DNA from: Acidobacteriota bacterium | GTDB taxonomy: Bacteria > Acidobacteriota > Vicinamibacteria > Vicinamibacterales > SCN-69-37 | Length of the DNA: 64,000 nucleotides | Direction: 5' to 3' | NCBI GenBank assembly: GCA_947467605.1 | Contig: CANIII010000019.1 | Coordinates: 1-64,000, forward strand | Shown here: piece by piece, positions 54,058 through 64,000 of the stretch | Numbering within the stretch: position 1 is the first letter of the stretch | How the letters are laid out: each line of letters opens with the position of its first letter | Notes under the pieces: model-generated | Told to the model about the DNA's origin: nothing | What the model saw: the letters and a program-made list of their open reading frames with translations, nothing else | Databases searched by the model: none | Program-made: the position numbers and the translations under genes

Positions 54058-54097
54058 TCGCAAGCACTTTCTGATTCTTTTTTTCCCACCGCGCGTA

Positions 54098-54128
54098 TTG
54101 ACACGTCCGAATCCCGTGGTGCTAGAGT
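54098..54128 (+). promoter_or_regulatory. candidate sigma-70-type promoter for hutU
   Basis: A perfect TTGACA (54098-54103) is followed 17 bases later by GCTAGA (54121-54126) or 19 later by TAGAGT. This ends about 25 bases before the hutU ATG in the 95-base gap after hutH. A T-run at 54078-54084 precedes it. So hutU could be transcribed separately from hutH. Confidence 0.5.
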
Positions 54129-54152
54129 GACGCTTCGCCAAATACTTTTGTG

Positions 54153-55825
<1,673 letters not shown>

Positions 55826-55826
<1 letters not shown>

Positions 55827-57001
55827 TGCCGACCGCGATCGTTGAACGGTTGGCGCTGGAGCGTCGGATCCTTGCGTCACTGGATGCGGGACGGATTCCG
55901 GTCCTGCTCGGCGGCTGTGGTGTGGGTCGATCGTCGATTCTGTTGCGACTCGCACAGCTCACACGCCCCGCGAGTTATTACATCGATCTCGCTGCTGTGG
56001 CGACGACGCCGGAACGGTGTTTGGCGGCCGTGGCTGCTTCCACGGGCGCGAGCGCATTCACGGCGACGCCCACGTTGCCCGCCGATGGCAGCTCCGCGCG
56101 ATCGGCATTCGATCATCTGATGGCGGGTTTCGATCACGCGCAGGGGCCACACGGACAACCGGTCACGTTCCTGCTCGACGAATTTCAGGACCTCAGAACG
56201 TTCGAGAACTTCCCCGGTCTGCGGCACGTGCAGCGCGACTTCATCACGCGCCTCGGCGCGAGTCCGAGTCGATTTGTGCTGGCATCGCGGTTCACAGCGC
56301 GCGCGCATCGGCTGCTGCGGGATGCGCCAGCCCGATTCGAAGTGATTCACTTGCCCTCGCTCGATGTCACCGATGTTGAAGCCATCGCCCGCGCGCGTGA
56401 TGGACGCGACGACTGGTCTCGTCACATCGCTCCAGCCGTGCACGCCCTGTCGGCCGGGCGCGTCGCGTATGCGTCGGCCTTGATCGACGCGATGACCGGC
56501 GCCGCGTTGTCGGAAGCCGAGACGGCGCTCAATGATCTGTTTGCGCCGACAGGTCGCCTGACCGCGCTCTGCCGCTACAGCTACGAGTTCCGCTTGCATC
56601 GTGCCCGCGGCTACGGCGCGCTCAAGGCGATCCTCGGCGTGCTGGCGGCGGAAGAACCGCTCACGCTGACCGACATTGCCCACCGGCTGCACCGCACGCC
56701 CGGCTCGACCAAAGACTACTTGTCGTGGCTCGAAGATGTGGACGTCCTGAACGTGCAGCGCAAGCGCTACACGTTTGATGACCCGCTCGTGCGCCTCTTC
56801 GTGCGGCTCTACACGGGCTGCACGCCGCCCTCGCCTGACGACATCACTCGCGAAGTGCGCGCGTTCACATTGGCTCGAACCGCGACCACCGATTCGATCG
56901 CGCCCCGTTCGACTCAAACAGAACCCGCCATGGTGACCACTGAGACCACGCGCGAGTCGGTCCCGGCCGAACGAGACTCCGGCATTATCGAGATTGACTA
57001 G
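55826..57001 (+). CDS. AAA-type ATPase with winged-helix C-terminus, altered P-loop
   Basis: 391 residues; the ATG overlaps the hutU stop (TGATG), and the frame's earlier start is noise within hutU. The P-loop reads GGCGVGRSS (29-37) with Arg35 in place of the invariant Lys. Walker B is intact: FLLDEFQDL with Asp118 and Glu119. A C-terminal winged helix (LTDIAHRLHRTPGSTKDYLSWLEDVDVLNVQRKR) resembles the archaeal-type ATPases that carry DUF234-like wHTH domains. It may bind DNA. Whether it hydrolyses ATP is open. A link to histidine use is suggested by the overlap only. Confidence 0.7.
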
Positions 57002-57032
57002 CCGGGCGATATCATCGCCAGTGGAGGTTGTT

Positions 57033-57689
57033 GTGAAACGTGCGTGTGTCGTTTTGACGAAGTCTGTGATTCTGGCCACTGCGGCGCTGCTGCTTCTGGC
57101 CTCGGCGTCCGCGGGTGCGCGTCAAGCGGCCAGCGTCGCCGGCACCTGGAAGCTCAACGAGGCCGAGAGCAACAACCCGAATGGCCCCGCGCCAGCCGCA
57201 CCAGCGGCTCGTCGTGGCGGTGGATCCGGTGGCGGTGCCACCGGTGGCGGACGCGGTGGCGGCGGCAACTTCGACGCGACTGGCGGCGCCGCCAAGGCAC
57301 CGAATCAGGCGGTCTCTGAATTGAGCCCCGAAGAAAAGACGCGCATCAACATGATGCTGAGCCTCAGCAACAAGGCCGCGGCCGTGCTGGAGATCATCGT
57401 GGACGCCGGCACCATCGCGATCAAGCAAGATGGTGGCGGTTTCCCGAAGCAGAGTGCTGACGGCAAGAAGAACACGCTGAAGAACCCGCAGGTGGGCGAA
57501 ATCGATATCAAGGTCAAGCTCGACAACAAGGGCATGACGCGCGAAATCAGCACGCAGGAGGATCTGAAGATCGTGGAGAACTACGTGCTGAGCGCCGATG
57601 GCAAGCAGCTCACCGTGACGATCAAGGAATCACATCCGGTGATGAAGATCGAAGACATGAAGATCAAGCGCGTGTACTACCGGCAGTAA
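57033..57689 (+). CDS. exported hypothetical protein with Gly-rich linker
   Basis: 218 residues from GTG 57033, which has GGAGG five bases upstream. A signal peptide is followed by VAGTWKLNEAESN, a short beta motif common in acidobacterial exported proteins, then a Gly/Ala/Arg-rich linker (about 45-90), then a beta-rich domain (VGEIDIKVKLDNKGMTREIST, KQLTVTIKESHPVM). It resembles lipocalin-like or stress-response secreted proteins of unknown function. It ends close to the RNase III gene, convergent. Confidence 0.65.
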   Translation: MKRACVVLTKSVILATAALLLLASASAGARQAASVAGTWKLNEAESNNPNGPAPAAPAARRGGGSGGGATGGGRGGGGNFDATGGAAKAPNQAVSELSPEEKTRINMMLSLSNKAAAVLEIIVDAGTIAIKQDGGGFPKQSADGKKNTLKNPQVGEIDIKVKLDNKGMTREISTQEDLKIVENYVLSADGKQLTVTIKESHPVMKIEDMKIKRVYYRQ

Positions 57690-57711
57690 CGGACCGGCTC
57701 GCGCGGACGGT

Positions 57712-58653
57712 CTACGGGCGGAGCACCAGGAGCGCGGCTTTCGCGGCTTGTTGCTCCGCCTCTTTTTTTGAGCGCCCTTCGGCGCGGCCGGCCGCCACCC
57801 CCTGCACAAGTACTTCCACATCAAACCGCTTGCGGTGGTCGGGCCCTTCGGCCGACGCGAGGCGATAATTCGGCAGGCCGCGGCCGTTGGCCTGCATCCA
57901 CTCCTGCAACGCCGACTTCCAGTCTTCCGTGAAGGTCGCTTCGTCGGCCTGATCGCCGGCCGAAAGAATGAGCGGGCCAAAGCGCGCCATGATGAACGCG
58001 CGCGCGGCCTCGACGCCACCGTCGAGGTAGATCGCCGCAATCAGCGCCTCAAAGCAGTCCGCCAGAATTGCGTGTTTCGCGCGACCGCCGGTCTTCTCTT
58101 CGCCGCGCCCCAGCAGGACGAATCGACCCAGATCGATTTCCGCCGCCAGACGCGCCAGCGAGACCGCCGAGACGATGGACGCCTTCACCTTCGACTTGTA
58201 GCCTTCGTCGTGGGTCGGAAAATGATGAAAGAGCATGTCGGCGATGACAAACCCGAGCACCGCATCGCCCAGAAACTCCAGCGACTCGTTGTCGATGACG
58301 CCGCCGCTCGCGTCTTCGTGCGCGCGCGAACGATGCGTGAGCGCGTGTTCGAGCAAGCCGAGGTCGCGAAATTTGTGACCGATGCGCGCTTCGAGCGGCC
58401 CGAGCGTCTCGCTGAGACGACGAACTTCCGTGGCCGCGGCGACATCGAGGTGTCCGGAGATGAGGGCCACCGCTTTCGCGGCGCCCTGGGACATCACGGT
58501 GATGCGAAAGGATGCCTGGCCGCCCATCGAGACGACCGCGCGGATGCCGTGTGCATCGAGCAGACCGCGCACGACCTCGGCTTCCACCGAGGATGCGGAT
58601 CGAAAGACTTCCTCCGGCACACCGCCGTGGAGTCCTTCGGTGTCGTCGCTCAT
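57712..58653 (-). CDS. rnc: ribonuclease III with N-terminal DUF2007-like domain
   Basis: 313 residues, longer than the usual 225-250. The RNase III signature NESLEFLGDAVLG is at 122-134 with the second acidic site in ADCFEALIAAIYLDGG, followed by a dsRNA-binding domain (SALQEWMQANGRGLPNYRL). The extra first 80 residues (EEVFRSASSVEAEVVRGLLDA...) match DUF2007-type small domains. It processes rRNA and double-stranded RNA. The domain pairing is unusual. It overlaps the phosphatase gene stop (ATGA). Confidence 0.9.
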   Translation of the reverse strand: MSDDTEGLHGGVPEEVFRSASSVEAEVVRGLLDAHGIRAVVSMGGQASFRITVMSQGAAKAVALISGHLDVAAATEVRRLSETLGPLEARIGHKFRDLGLLEHALTHRSRAHEDASGGVIDNESLEFLGDAVLGFVIADMLFHHFPTHDEGYKSKVKASIVSAVSLARLAAEIDLGRFVLLGRGEEKTGGRAKHAILADCFEALIAAIYLDGGVEAARAFIMARFGPLILSAGDQADEATFTEDWKSALQEWMQANGRGLPNYRLASAEGPDHRKRFDVEVLVQGVAAGRAEGRSKKEAEQQAAKAALLVLRP

Positions 58654-60668
58654 GCCGCTCCTTTGAGTTTCAGTACCACCATGGTCATGTCGTCGTGAGG
58701 CTCGGCCGCACCGACAAATGCTCTCACATCTCGGAGGATCCGCTCGCGAATGCCGGCCGAATCCAGATCATGATGCGCGGTCACCACATGCGACAGCGCC
58801 GCATCACCAAACAGATCGCCCTCTGGATTCATCGCCTCGGTGATGCCATCCGTGTAGAGCACGATCACATCGCCGACCTTCACCGGCCGCGTGTACTCCT
58901 CGAGCAGCTCGCCGAAACGCTTCCCCGCTCCCGGCAGTCGCAGGCCGAGGACCATGCCATCGGGGATGATGACCTCGCTCTCCCCCCCGCTGACGACGAG
59001 GAGTGGCGTGTGGCCGGCGCGCGCGCAGGTCAACGTGCCGGCCTGCAGGTCGATCACCGCGTACGTCATGGTGATGAAGCTGCGATTGTCGAGGTGGTCG
59101 GCGAGCAGATCGTTGAGTTCGACGAGGAGCGCGCGCGGTGACCGGTGCGTACGACTCAGGGCCAGCATCAGCCCTTTCAGCTCCGCCATGTACAGGGCCG
59201 CCGATGTGCCCTTGCCCGAGACGTCGGCCACGAGCACGCCGAGTTGGCGCGGTCCGAGTTGAAAGAAGTCGTAGTAGTCGCCGCCCACTTCCATGGCCGG
59301 TTCGCACAGGTCCGCGATGCAGAGGCCAGCGATCTGCGGTACCGAGTTCGGGAGCAGCGACCGCTGGATGCGACGCGCAATCTGGAGTTCTTCGTCGAGC
59401 CGCAACTTGTCGCGCTCGATGTGGCGCAGGTGTTCGATGCTTGCGCTCATGTTGTTGAACGAACCCGCAAGGTCGCCGAGTTGGTCGTTGCTGCCAATCG
59501 GAATGCGATGCGTGAAGTCGCCTTGACCGATGCGGGCCGTGCCGTAGAACAGGTGATAGATCGCGGAGGTGATGCGACGCGCGAGTGTCACGCCGCCAAT
59601 GAACGCGGAGAACTGGATGATCAGGAACAGGCCGGCCAGCACGAGGAGGATGGCTTTGAGAATGCCGGATGTCAGGGGCTGGCCATTGACGGATCCGGAC
59701 GATCCCATTCGGTCGTACAGCCGCCCCACCGGCGCTTCCAGCCCCACAGACACCCGGCCCACGACGCCGGTGGTCCAGTCTGTGAAGTCCATCAGCGCCA
59801 CGGTTCGACTGAAATTTACAAACGAACGCTGTTCAGACGCCGACACCGTGTCTCGCGCCTGACCGTTGCCGCTCCCAAACGTGATGCCGTCAATGTTGGT
59901 GCCGGTGAGGTCATGAATGCGGGACGCCAGTCCCGTGTCGACGGGCACGTCCACGATCACGAACTCCTGCCCGTCGGCACTCGCCATCGCGGACCGGATC
60001 ACGAGCTTCCGATCCGTGGCGCCCTCCTTGAGAATACCCAGCGAGCCTCTGAAGCCTTCCGGATGATCGGCAAACCACGCGGGCATGGTGGTGGGTGCCG
60101 GCGCGTGCCGCCACGGGCCGACACTCGTCACCTCAAACGTGTTCGGTCCGGTTCGCCGGAGCATGGCCAATGACATCGCCGGTAAGGTCGACTGGCGATT
60201 GCCAATCTTTCGCGACATCACCTCGCGTGCAGACTCTGGATTCTGGCCGATCTCCGCCGCAGTGGTCTCGGCAATCAGCCCCACATCGTCAATCAGGCGT
60301 TGATAGCCCGTTTGAAAAAGGTAAGCGGCTGTCGTGCGATACAGCAGCGAGCTTGCGACCAGGACGAAGACCATGATCAGCCCGACCGGAAAGACGCCGA
60401 AGAACACGTACGAGAGGATGAGTTTGCGCCGCACGGCCCAGAGCCATTGCCGCTGGGTGCGGATGATTTGCTGCCACAGCATCCACGCGACGGACACGAG
60501 GAACGCGAGCACGACGACTTTGCGGAAGATGTCGACGCTCTGAAGCAGACCCGCCGTGGCTTGAAACGTGCCGATGACAATCAGGAGGCCGGCCGAGAGC
60601 AGGAACAAGCGCCCGGGCAACGTGCGAAGCACGCCAAGCGATTGCTGGATCAGCCGTTTCAGAGGCAC
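58650..60668 (-). CDS. PP2C/SpoIIE-type serine phosphatase with membrane sensor (RsbU-like)
   Basis: 672 residues. Two N-terminal helices and one transmembrane helix near residue 80-100, an extracytoplasmic domain (about 110-320), a second membrane segment (ILKAILLVLAGLFLIIQF), a HAMP domain, and a SpoIIE phosphatase with GGDYYDFFQL, VADVSGKGTSAALY and LYTDGITEA. Such proteins dephosphorylate anti-anti-sigma factors and switch sigma factors. The partner switch genes are not in the window. Confidence 0.9.
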   Translation of the reverse strand: MPLKRLIQQSLGVLRTLPGRLFLLSAGLLIVIGTFQATAGLLQSVDIFRKVVVLAFLVSVAWMLWQQIIRTQRQWLWAVRRKLILSYVFFGVFPVGLIMVFVLVASSLLYRTTAAYLFQTGYQRLIDDVGLIAETTAAEIGQNPESAREVMSRKIGNRQSTLPAMSLAMLRRTGPNTFEVTSVGPWRHAPAPTTMPAWFADHPEGFRGSLGILKEGATDRKLVIRSAMASADGQEFVIVDVPVDTGLASRIHDLTGTNIDGITFGSGNGQARDTVSASEQRSFVNFSRTVALMDFTDWTTGVVGRVSVGLEAPVGRLYDRMGSSGSVNGQPLTSGILKAILLVLAGLFLIIQFSAFIGGVTLARRITSAIYHLFYGTARIGQGDFTHRIPIGSNDQLGDLAGSFNNMSASIEHLRHIERDKLRLDEELQIARRIQRSLLPNSVPQIAGLCIADLCEPAMEVGGDYYDFFQLGPRQLGVLVADVSGKGTSAALYMAELKGLMLALSRTHRSPRALLVELNDLLADHLDNRSFITMTYAVIDLQAGTLTCARAGHTPLLVVSGGESEVIIPDGMVLGLRLPGAGKRFGELLEEYTRPVKVGDVIVLYTDGITEAMNPEGDLFGDAALSHVVTAHHDLDSAGIRERILRDVRAFVGAAEPHDDMTMVVLKLKGAA

Positions 60669-60697
60669 GTGGGCAGAAGAAATGGCATCATAACATC

Positions 60698-61852
60698 ATG
60701 AAGCTTGCGAAAAATGCGCGGTTCGCGACGGTCTGTTTGCATGCCGGACAAGAGCCGGATCCAACGACAGGCGCCATCATCACGCCGATCTACCAGACGT
60801 CGACGTACGTGCAGGACGAGCTTGGCAAGCACAAGGGCTTTGAATACGCGCGCACGCAAAACCCCACGCGGCTCGCGCTCGAAAACAACCTCGCGGCGAT
60901 TGAAGGCGGCCGCGCCGGATTCGCGTTCGCGTCGGGCATGTCGGCGGTGAGCGCGATCACCGCGCGGTTGTCGTCGGGCGACCATGTGATCGTCACTGAC
61001 AATACGTATGGCGGCACCTTCCGGTTATTCGACAAAGTGCTGACCCGCTACGGATTGCAGTTCACCTACGTCGACACCTCGGATCTGGCCGCTGTTGAGG
61101 CAGCCTTCACCCCGCACACCAAGCTCGTGTTCATGGAGACGCCGACCAACCCGGTGCTGCGCCTCTCCGACATCGCGGCGGTGGCCTCACTGACCCACCG
61201 CAAGGGCGCGATCCTGGCCGTCGACAACACGTTTGCCAGCCCGTGCCTCCAGCGGCCGATCGAGCTTGGTGCTGATCTGGTCATGCACAGCACGACCAAA
61301 TACCTCAATGGCCACAGCGACTCGATCGGCGGCTGCGTCGTTGCCGTCCGCGACGAAGACATCGAGTGGCTGCGGTTCATTCAGAACTCGGCGGGGGCCA
61401 TCCTCAGCCCGTTTGATTCGTTCCTCGTGCTGCGCGGCACCAAGACGCTGCCCCTGCGCATGAAGCAGCACACGGCCAACGGCCTCGCGCTGGCGCAGTT
61501 CCTCGAGAAGCATCCGAAGGTCACGAAGGTGATCTACCCGGGGCTGCCATCTCATCCGCAGTACGCACTGGCCAAAAAGCAGATGCCCAACGGCTGCGGC
61601 GGGATGCTGTCGTTCGAAGTCGCGTCACTCGACGTCGCGCGCCTGGTGCTGAACAAATTCAAGCTCATGTCGCTGGCCGAGAGCCTCGGCGGTGTCGAGA
61701 CGCTCGTGTGTCACCCGGCGTCGATGACCCACGCATCGGTGCCGCCCGAACGGCGTGCCCAGATTGGCCTCTCAGATGCCTTGATCAGGATTTCTGCGGG
61801 CCTCGAAGACATCGACGACCTGATCGAGGACCTCGCGCAGGCACTCGCCTAG
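60698..61852 (+). CDS. Cys/Met metabolism PLP enzyme (cystathionine gamma-synthase/lyase type)
   Basis: 384 residues. PLP Lys201 in HSTTKYLNGHSD, ARTQNPTRLALENNLAAIEG, and the C-terminal SLGGVETLVCHPASMTHASVPPE are diagnostic. Members make cystathionine (MetB) or cleave it to cysteine (CGL); residues visible here do not separate them. The gene starts 29 bases from the phosphatase gene on the other strand. Confidence 0.92.
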   Translation: MKLAKNARFATVCLHAGQEPDPTTGAIITPIYQTSTYVQDELGKHKGFEYARTQNPTRLALENNLAAIEGGRAGFAFASGMSAVSAITARLSSGDHVIVTDNTYGGTFRLFDKVLTRYGLQFTYVDTSDLAAVEAAFTPHTKLVFMETPTNPVLRLSDIAAVASLTHRKGAILAVDNTFASPCLQRPIELGADLVMHSTTKYLNGHSDSIGGCVVAVRDEDIEWLRFIQNSAGAILSPFDSFLVLRGTKTLPLRMKQHTANGLALAQFLEKHPKVTKVIYPGLPSHPQYALAKKQMPNGCGGMLSFEVASLDVARLVLNKFKLMSLAESLGGVETLVCHPASMTHASVPPERRAQIGLSDALIRISAGLEDIDDLIEDLAQALA

Positions 61853-61931
61853 TCGTGAAATCGCGCTTGACGTCATTTTGTGCTTGTACGGGTGTGAAAA
61901 ACCTGTTACAACATTGCCCAACGTGCCAGGA

Positions 61932-62354
61932 ATGAAAGACGATCCGCTGCCTTTCAACGACCAATCGCCCGAGCTCCAGGCTGAGCCCGACGCGACGGTC
62001 GAGCCGTCGGCACCCGCTCGGCCACGCGCACGCCGCCGACTCGTCGGCATCGAAGCCCATCAGCGCCGCCAGAGCCGAATCCGCTACGGCCTGCTTTTTA
62101 TCTCCGCCGCCTTCATGATCAACGCCCTCGTTGGCGACAACGGCATGCTGGCCACGATGAAGGCTCGCAAGCAGGCGCAGACGATTCAGCGCCAACTCAA
62201 TGCGCTGCGGGAAGACAACCAGCGCCTCAAGGTCGAGATGACCCGCCTCAAGAACGACCCCTCGGCTGTTGAAGAAGAAGCCCGCAAGAACCTCGGCCTG
62301 ATCCGGCCGGGCGAAACGCTCGTCGTCATCAAAGACGCGCAGCCGACCAAGTAG
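61932..62354 (+). CDS. FtsB/DivIC-family septum formation initiator
   Basis: 140 residues from ATG 61932 after CAGGA; the frame's earlier start (61878) adds an unlikely Cys-rich leader. A disordered Pro-rich head, one transmembrane helix (YGLLFISAAFMINALVG), and a leucine-rich coiled coil (IQRQLNALREDNQRLKVEMTRLK) ending in the YGLI/LGLIRPGE motif of FtsB. It belongs to the divisome complex with FtsL and FtsQ. The window shows no other division genes. Confidence 0.85.
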   Translation: MKDDPLPFNDQSPELQAEPDATVEPSAPARPRARRRLVGIEAHQRRQSRIRYGLLFISAAFMINALVGDNGMLATMKARKQAQTIQRQLNALREDNQRLKVEMTRLKNDPSAVEEEARKNLGLIRPGETLVVIKDAQPTK

Positions 62355-62428
62355 CCACTCCTCCCGGTCTCAACCACACCGCCGAACTTCAGCGAGCGGT
62401 GTCTAAACAATTAACACCACACAAGTGA

Positions 62429-62448
62429 GCGCCGCGCTTTCGCGGCGC
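62429..62448 (+). promoter_or_regulatory. perfect hairpin directly before the tonB ribosome site
   Basis: GCGCCGCG-CTTT-CGCGGCGC is a perfect 8-base stem ending one base before GGGAGG (62449-62454), whose ATG is at 62460. It would form in the mRNA and could hide or present the ribosome site. A second, weaker stem (62376-62382 with 62396-62402) lies further upstream. Confidence 0.5.
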
Positions 62449-62459
62449 GGGAGGCAGTT

Positions 62460-63128
62460 ATGGTCCGCCAGGTCCAGACGGTACTCGTGTCGATTGCGGC
62501 GCACACCGCCGCCCTGTTTCTACTCGTCGTTATTCCGCTCTTGGCGATGGACGGTCTCCCCTCGATCAGCAGCATGACGCGCTATGTGCCCGTGGAAATC
62601 GTCACGCCCGAAATGCCGGCGGCACCAGCACCGTCGCTCGCCTCGCCCAGCACGCCGACCGTCGCGCCGGGTCCGCCGGTCGAGGCACCCACAACGATCG
62701 CGCCCGAGGGACATGAGCGTCCGCCCGCGATCTCGAATGCGAATGCCGTCGACGGTGCGACCGGCATTCCCGGCATGGGCGCCCGACTGCCCGCCGAAAT
62801 GGTGAACGTGCCGCCGCCTCCAGCGGTGCAGTACACCGAGCCCGTGCGGCCTGGTGGCAATGTGAAGGCGCCCACACGCACGACCTATGTGCCGCCCGCG
62901 TATCCGCCCATTGCCATCTCGGCGAGAGTCGCCGGCACTGTGATCATCGAGGCCGTGATCGGCATCGACGGCACGGTGCGCGATGCGAAGATCCTCCGCT
63001 CCATACCGTTGCTCGATGACGCGGCCCTCGCGGCGGTCCGGCAATGGCGCTACACGCCAACGACGCTGAATGGAATTCCGGTGCCGGTCGTGATGACGGT
63101 GAGCGTGAGATTTGAGATTGGGAGTTAG
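62460..63128 (+). CDS. TonB-family energy transducer
   Basis: 222 residues after GGGAGG. An N-terminal helix (TVLVSIAAHTAALFLLVVIPLL) anchors it, a Pro/Ala-rich spacer spans the periplasm, and the C-terminal TonB domain (YVPPAYPPIAISARVAGTVII, ALAAVRQWRYTPTTLNGIPV) touches receptor TonB boxes. It passes proton-motive force to outer-membrane receptors, for which the 22320-25457 receptor is a candidate partner. No exbB or exbD gene adjoins it. Confidence 0.92.
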   Translation: MVRQVQTVLVSIAAHTAALFLLVVIPLLAMDGLPSISSMTRYVPVEIVTPEMPAAPAPSLASPSTPTVAPGPPVEAPTTIAPEGHERPPAISNANAVDGATGIPGMGARLPAEMVNVPPPPAVQYTEPVRPGGNVKAPTRTTYVPPAYPPIAISARVAGTVIIEAVIGIDGTVRDAKILRSIPLLDDAALAAVRQWRYTPTTLNGIPVPVVMTVSVRFEIGS

Positions 63129-63709
63129 CGGATTTCTGAGGCCGTGACGACGAACCGGTCGGGAGCAGCGCCGAAGAAACCAAACGGAAAGCACGTGATG
63201 AGCGTCAGCGTGTTCTCTGTCGAGTCCTGAAGCACTGCGAGATTGGTCGGCGCCACCACGATCATCGAGCGGACGGCGTAGTGTATCTGCCGATTCGTGG
63301 TGGCGACGTCGATGACGTCGCCGACCCGAATGTCTTTGAGACCGCGGAAGACGGTGTCGCGATGACCAGCCAGCACCACGTTGCCCGGACGATCGAGCCA
63401 GGCGGTGTCGGCCAGATGCCCGACGCCGCGGCGCAGTACCACGATGCTCTCGCCCTGCGCAATCGACGCGCTGATGCCGAGTCGTTCGATGCGGAGTTCG
63501 CCGATGTCGGCGCCCTCTGAAAGCACAGCCGGCGCGGCGAGGTGGATGTCCATCCGTCGCTCGCCAGACCCCACAGCATCTGTTGGCGCGAAGGTGCTGC
63601 GATAGGTCTCAGCTTCGACAAACACGCATCCGGCGTAGGTCATCGTCACGACTCCGATCGCGATCACCGCCGTGGCGGCCTGTCGGGCGAGCTGACGCGC
63701 GCGAATCAT
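63125..63709 (-). CDS. class D-like sortase
   Basis: 194 residues. One N-terminal transmembrane helix, then the sortase barrel with His116 (VLAGHRDTVFRGL), Cys173 in TLITCFPFGF and Arg185 (APDRFVV), the full catalytic set. In Gram-positives such enzymes join proteins to the wall; in Gram-negatives they are rare and their targets unclear. It overlaps the VWFA protein gene by 4 bases, so that protein is a natural candidate partner. Confidence 0.9.
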   Translation of the reverse strand: MIRARQLARQAATAVIAIGVVTMTYAGCVFVEAETYRSTFAPTDAVGSGERRMDIHLAAPAVLSEGADIGELRIERLGISASIAQGESIVVLRRGVGHLADTAWLDRPGNVVLAGHRDTVFRGLKDIRVGDVIDVATTNRQIHYAVRSMIVVAPTNLAVLQDSTENTLTLITCFPFGFFGAAPDRFVVTASEIR

Positions 63710-64000
63710 TTGACCGTCCCGGTGTCGTAGCCGGATCGCGTGCGCACCTGCAGTGAACGTCCGGCATCGTCGACGACACGGACGTTGATCGAGTGTGAGG
63801 TGTTCTTTGATGACGTCGCTGCGGGAACGAAGCCGATGGTGTATTGCTCACGCAGATCTGTTGCGATTTGCGCGAAGGCTCCCGCAATGACCTCGCGCGT
63901 CGCGGGAAAGTAGGCCATGCCGCCGCTGTCGCGGCAAAGCCGTTTGAGAATCTCCGGATCTTCGTCCTGATAGTCGGCGCCGATCAATCCAATGCCGTAG
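63706..64000 (-). CDS. VWFA-related protein, C-terminal end (5' end outside window)
   Basis: 98 codons, open to the window edge. It contains LCRDSGGMAYFPATREVIAGAF, the characteristic region after the VWA fold, and IATDLREQYTIGFVPAATSSKN, a close match to the C-terminal part of the acidobacterial VWFA-related family. The stop overlaps the sortase start. Exported in the family; the signal and the VWA metal site lie beyond the window. Confidence 0.8.
   Translation of the reverse strand, partial: YGIGLIGADYQDEDPEILKRLCRDSGGMAYFPATREVIAGAFAQIATDLREQYTIGFVPAATSSKNTSHSINVRVVDDAGRSLQVRTRSGYDTGTVK

Noticed and set aside
54071..54090. terminator after hutH at the T-run
   Set aside because: No stem precedes the T-run; it is listed only as context of the hutU promoter.
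52573..54141. 522-codon open frame on the minus strand
   Set aside because: It is opposite hutH, with a His/Arg/Gly-rich composition and no domain, so a shadow.

Overview
The window is GC-rich bacterial chromosome, closely packed, with many genes overlapping at ATGA, GTGA or TGATG. The gene content points to Acidobacteriota, most likely a Vicinamibacteria-type soil lineage: an Oar-like TonB-dependent receptor with a carboxypeptidase-regulatory N-terminus, two proteins of the acidobacterial VWFA-related type, a bactofilin, an SLH/TPR lipoprotein and a Gram-negative sortase. This assignment is inferred from gene families, not from an rRNA gene; none is present.

Layout. 1-2.7 kb: end of a surface-polysaccharide operon (glycosyltransferase, priming sugar-phosphate transferase, UDP-glucuronate decarboxylase). 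2.8-5.3 kb: a long coiled-coil gene broken by an in-frame TAG and a frameshift. 5.4-13.8 kb: a minus-strand housekeeping run (pgsA, TPR/SLH lipoprotein, hflX, tsaC, MFS exporter, glpX, SAM adenosyltransferase, methyltransferase-like protein, bactofilin). 13.9-20.2 kb: cysteine desulfurase plus mnmA (tRNA thiolation), then trxB-trxA, glgA and a D,D-carboxypeptidase. 20.2-29.7 kb: a small membrane protein, an orphan DNA methyltransferase, the TonB-dependent receptor, a VWFA protein, a nuclease-like protein with a histone-like tail, a response regulator and arginase. tRNA-Lys(TTT) lies at 29.75 kb, followed by an aminotransferase and an FKBP lipoprotein.

31.46-45.26 kb is best read as one integrated element of about 13.8 kb. 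Its right end abuts the 3' end of tRNA-Glu(TTC). The last 11 bases of that tRNA region recur at 31458-31468. A serine recombinase sits at the right end and reads into the tRNA. The cargo is an operon hsdM-hsdS-(PUA/EVE-like plus NucS-like nuclease)-hsdR-(YgjP-type metallopeptidase), a possibly truncated FG-GAP repeat protein and a DUF5681-like phage-type protein. Joining the two ends in frame would give the recombinase a different C-terminus of 27 residues, a prediction that can be tested.

45.4-64 kb returns to chromosome: amidase, EamA transporter, beta-propeller protein, HAD phosphatase, a dioxygenase-fold protein lacking iron ligands, bacilliredoxin, response regulator, purA, the histidine-degradation genes hutH-hutU with an appended ATPase, an RNase III with an extra N-terminal domain, an RsbU-type phosphatase, a Cys/Met-metabolism PLP enzyme, FtsB-like protein, TonB, a sortase and the C-terminal end of another VWFA protein running off the window.
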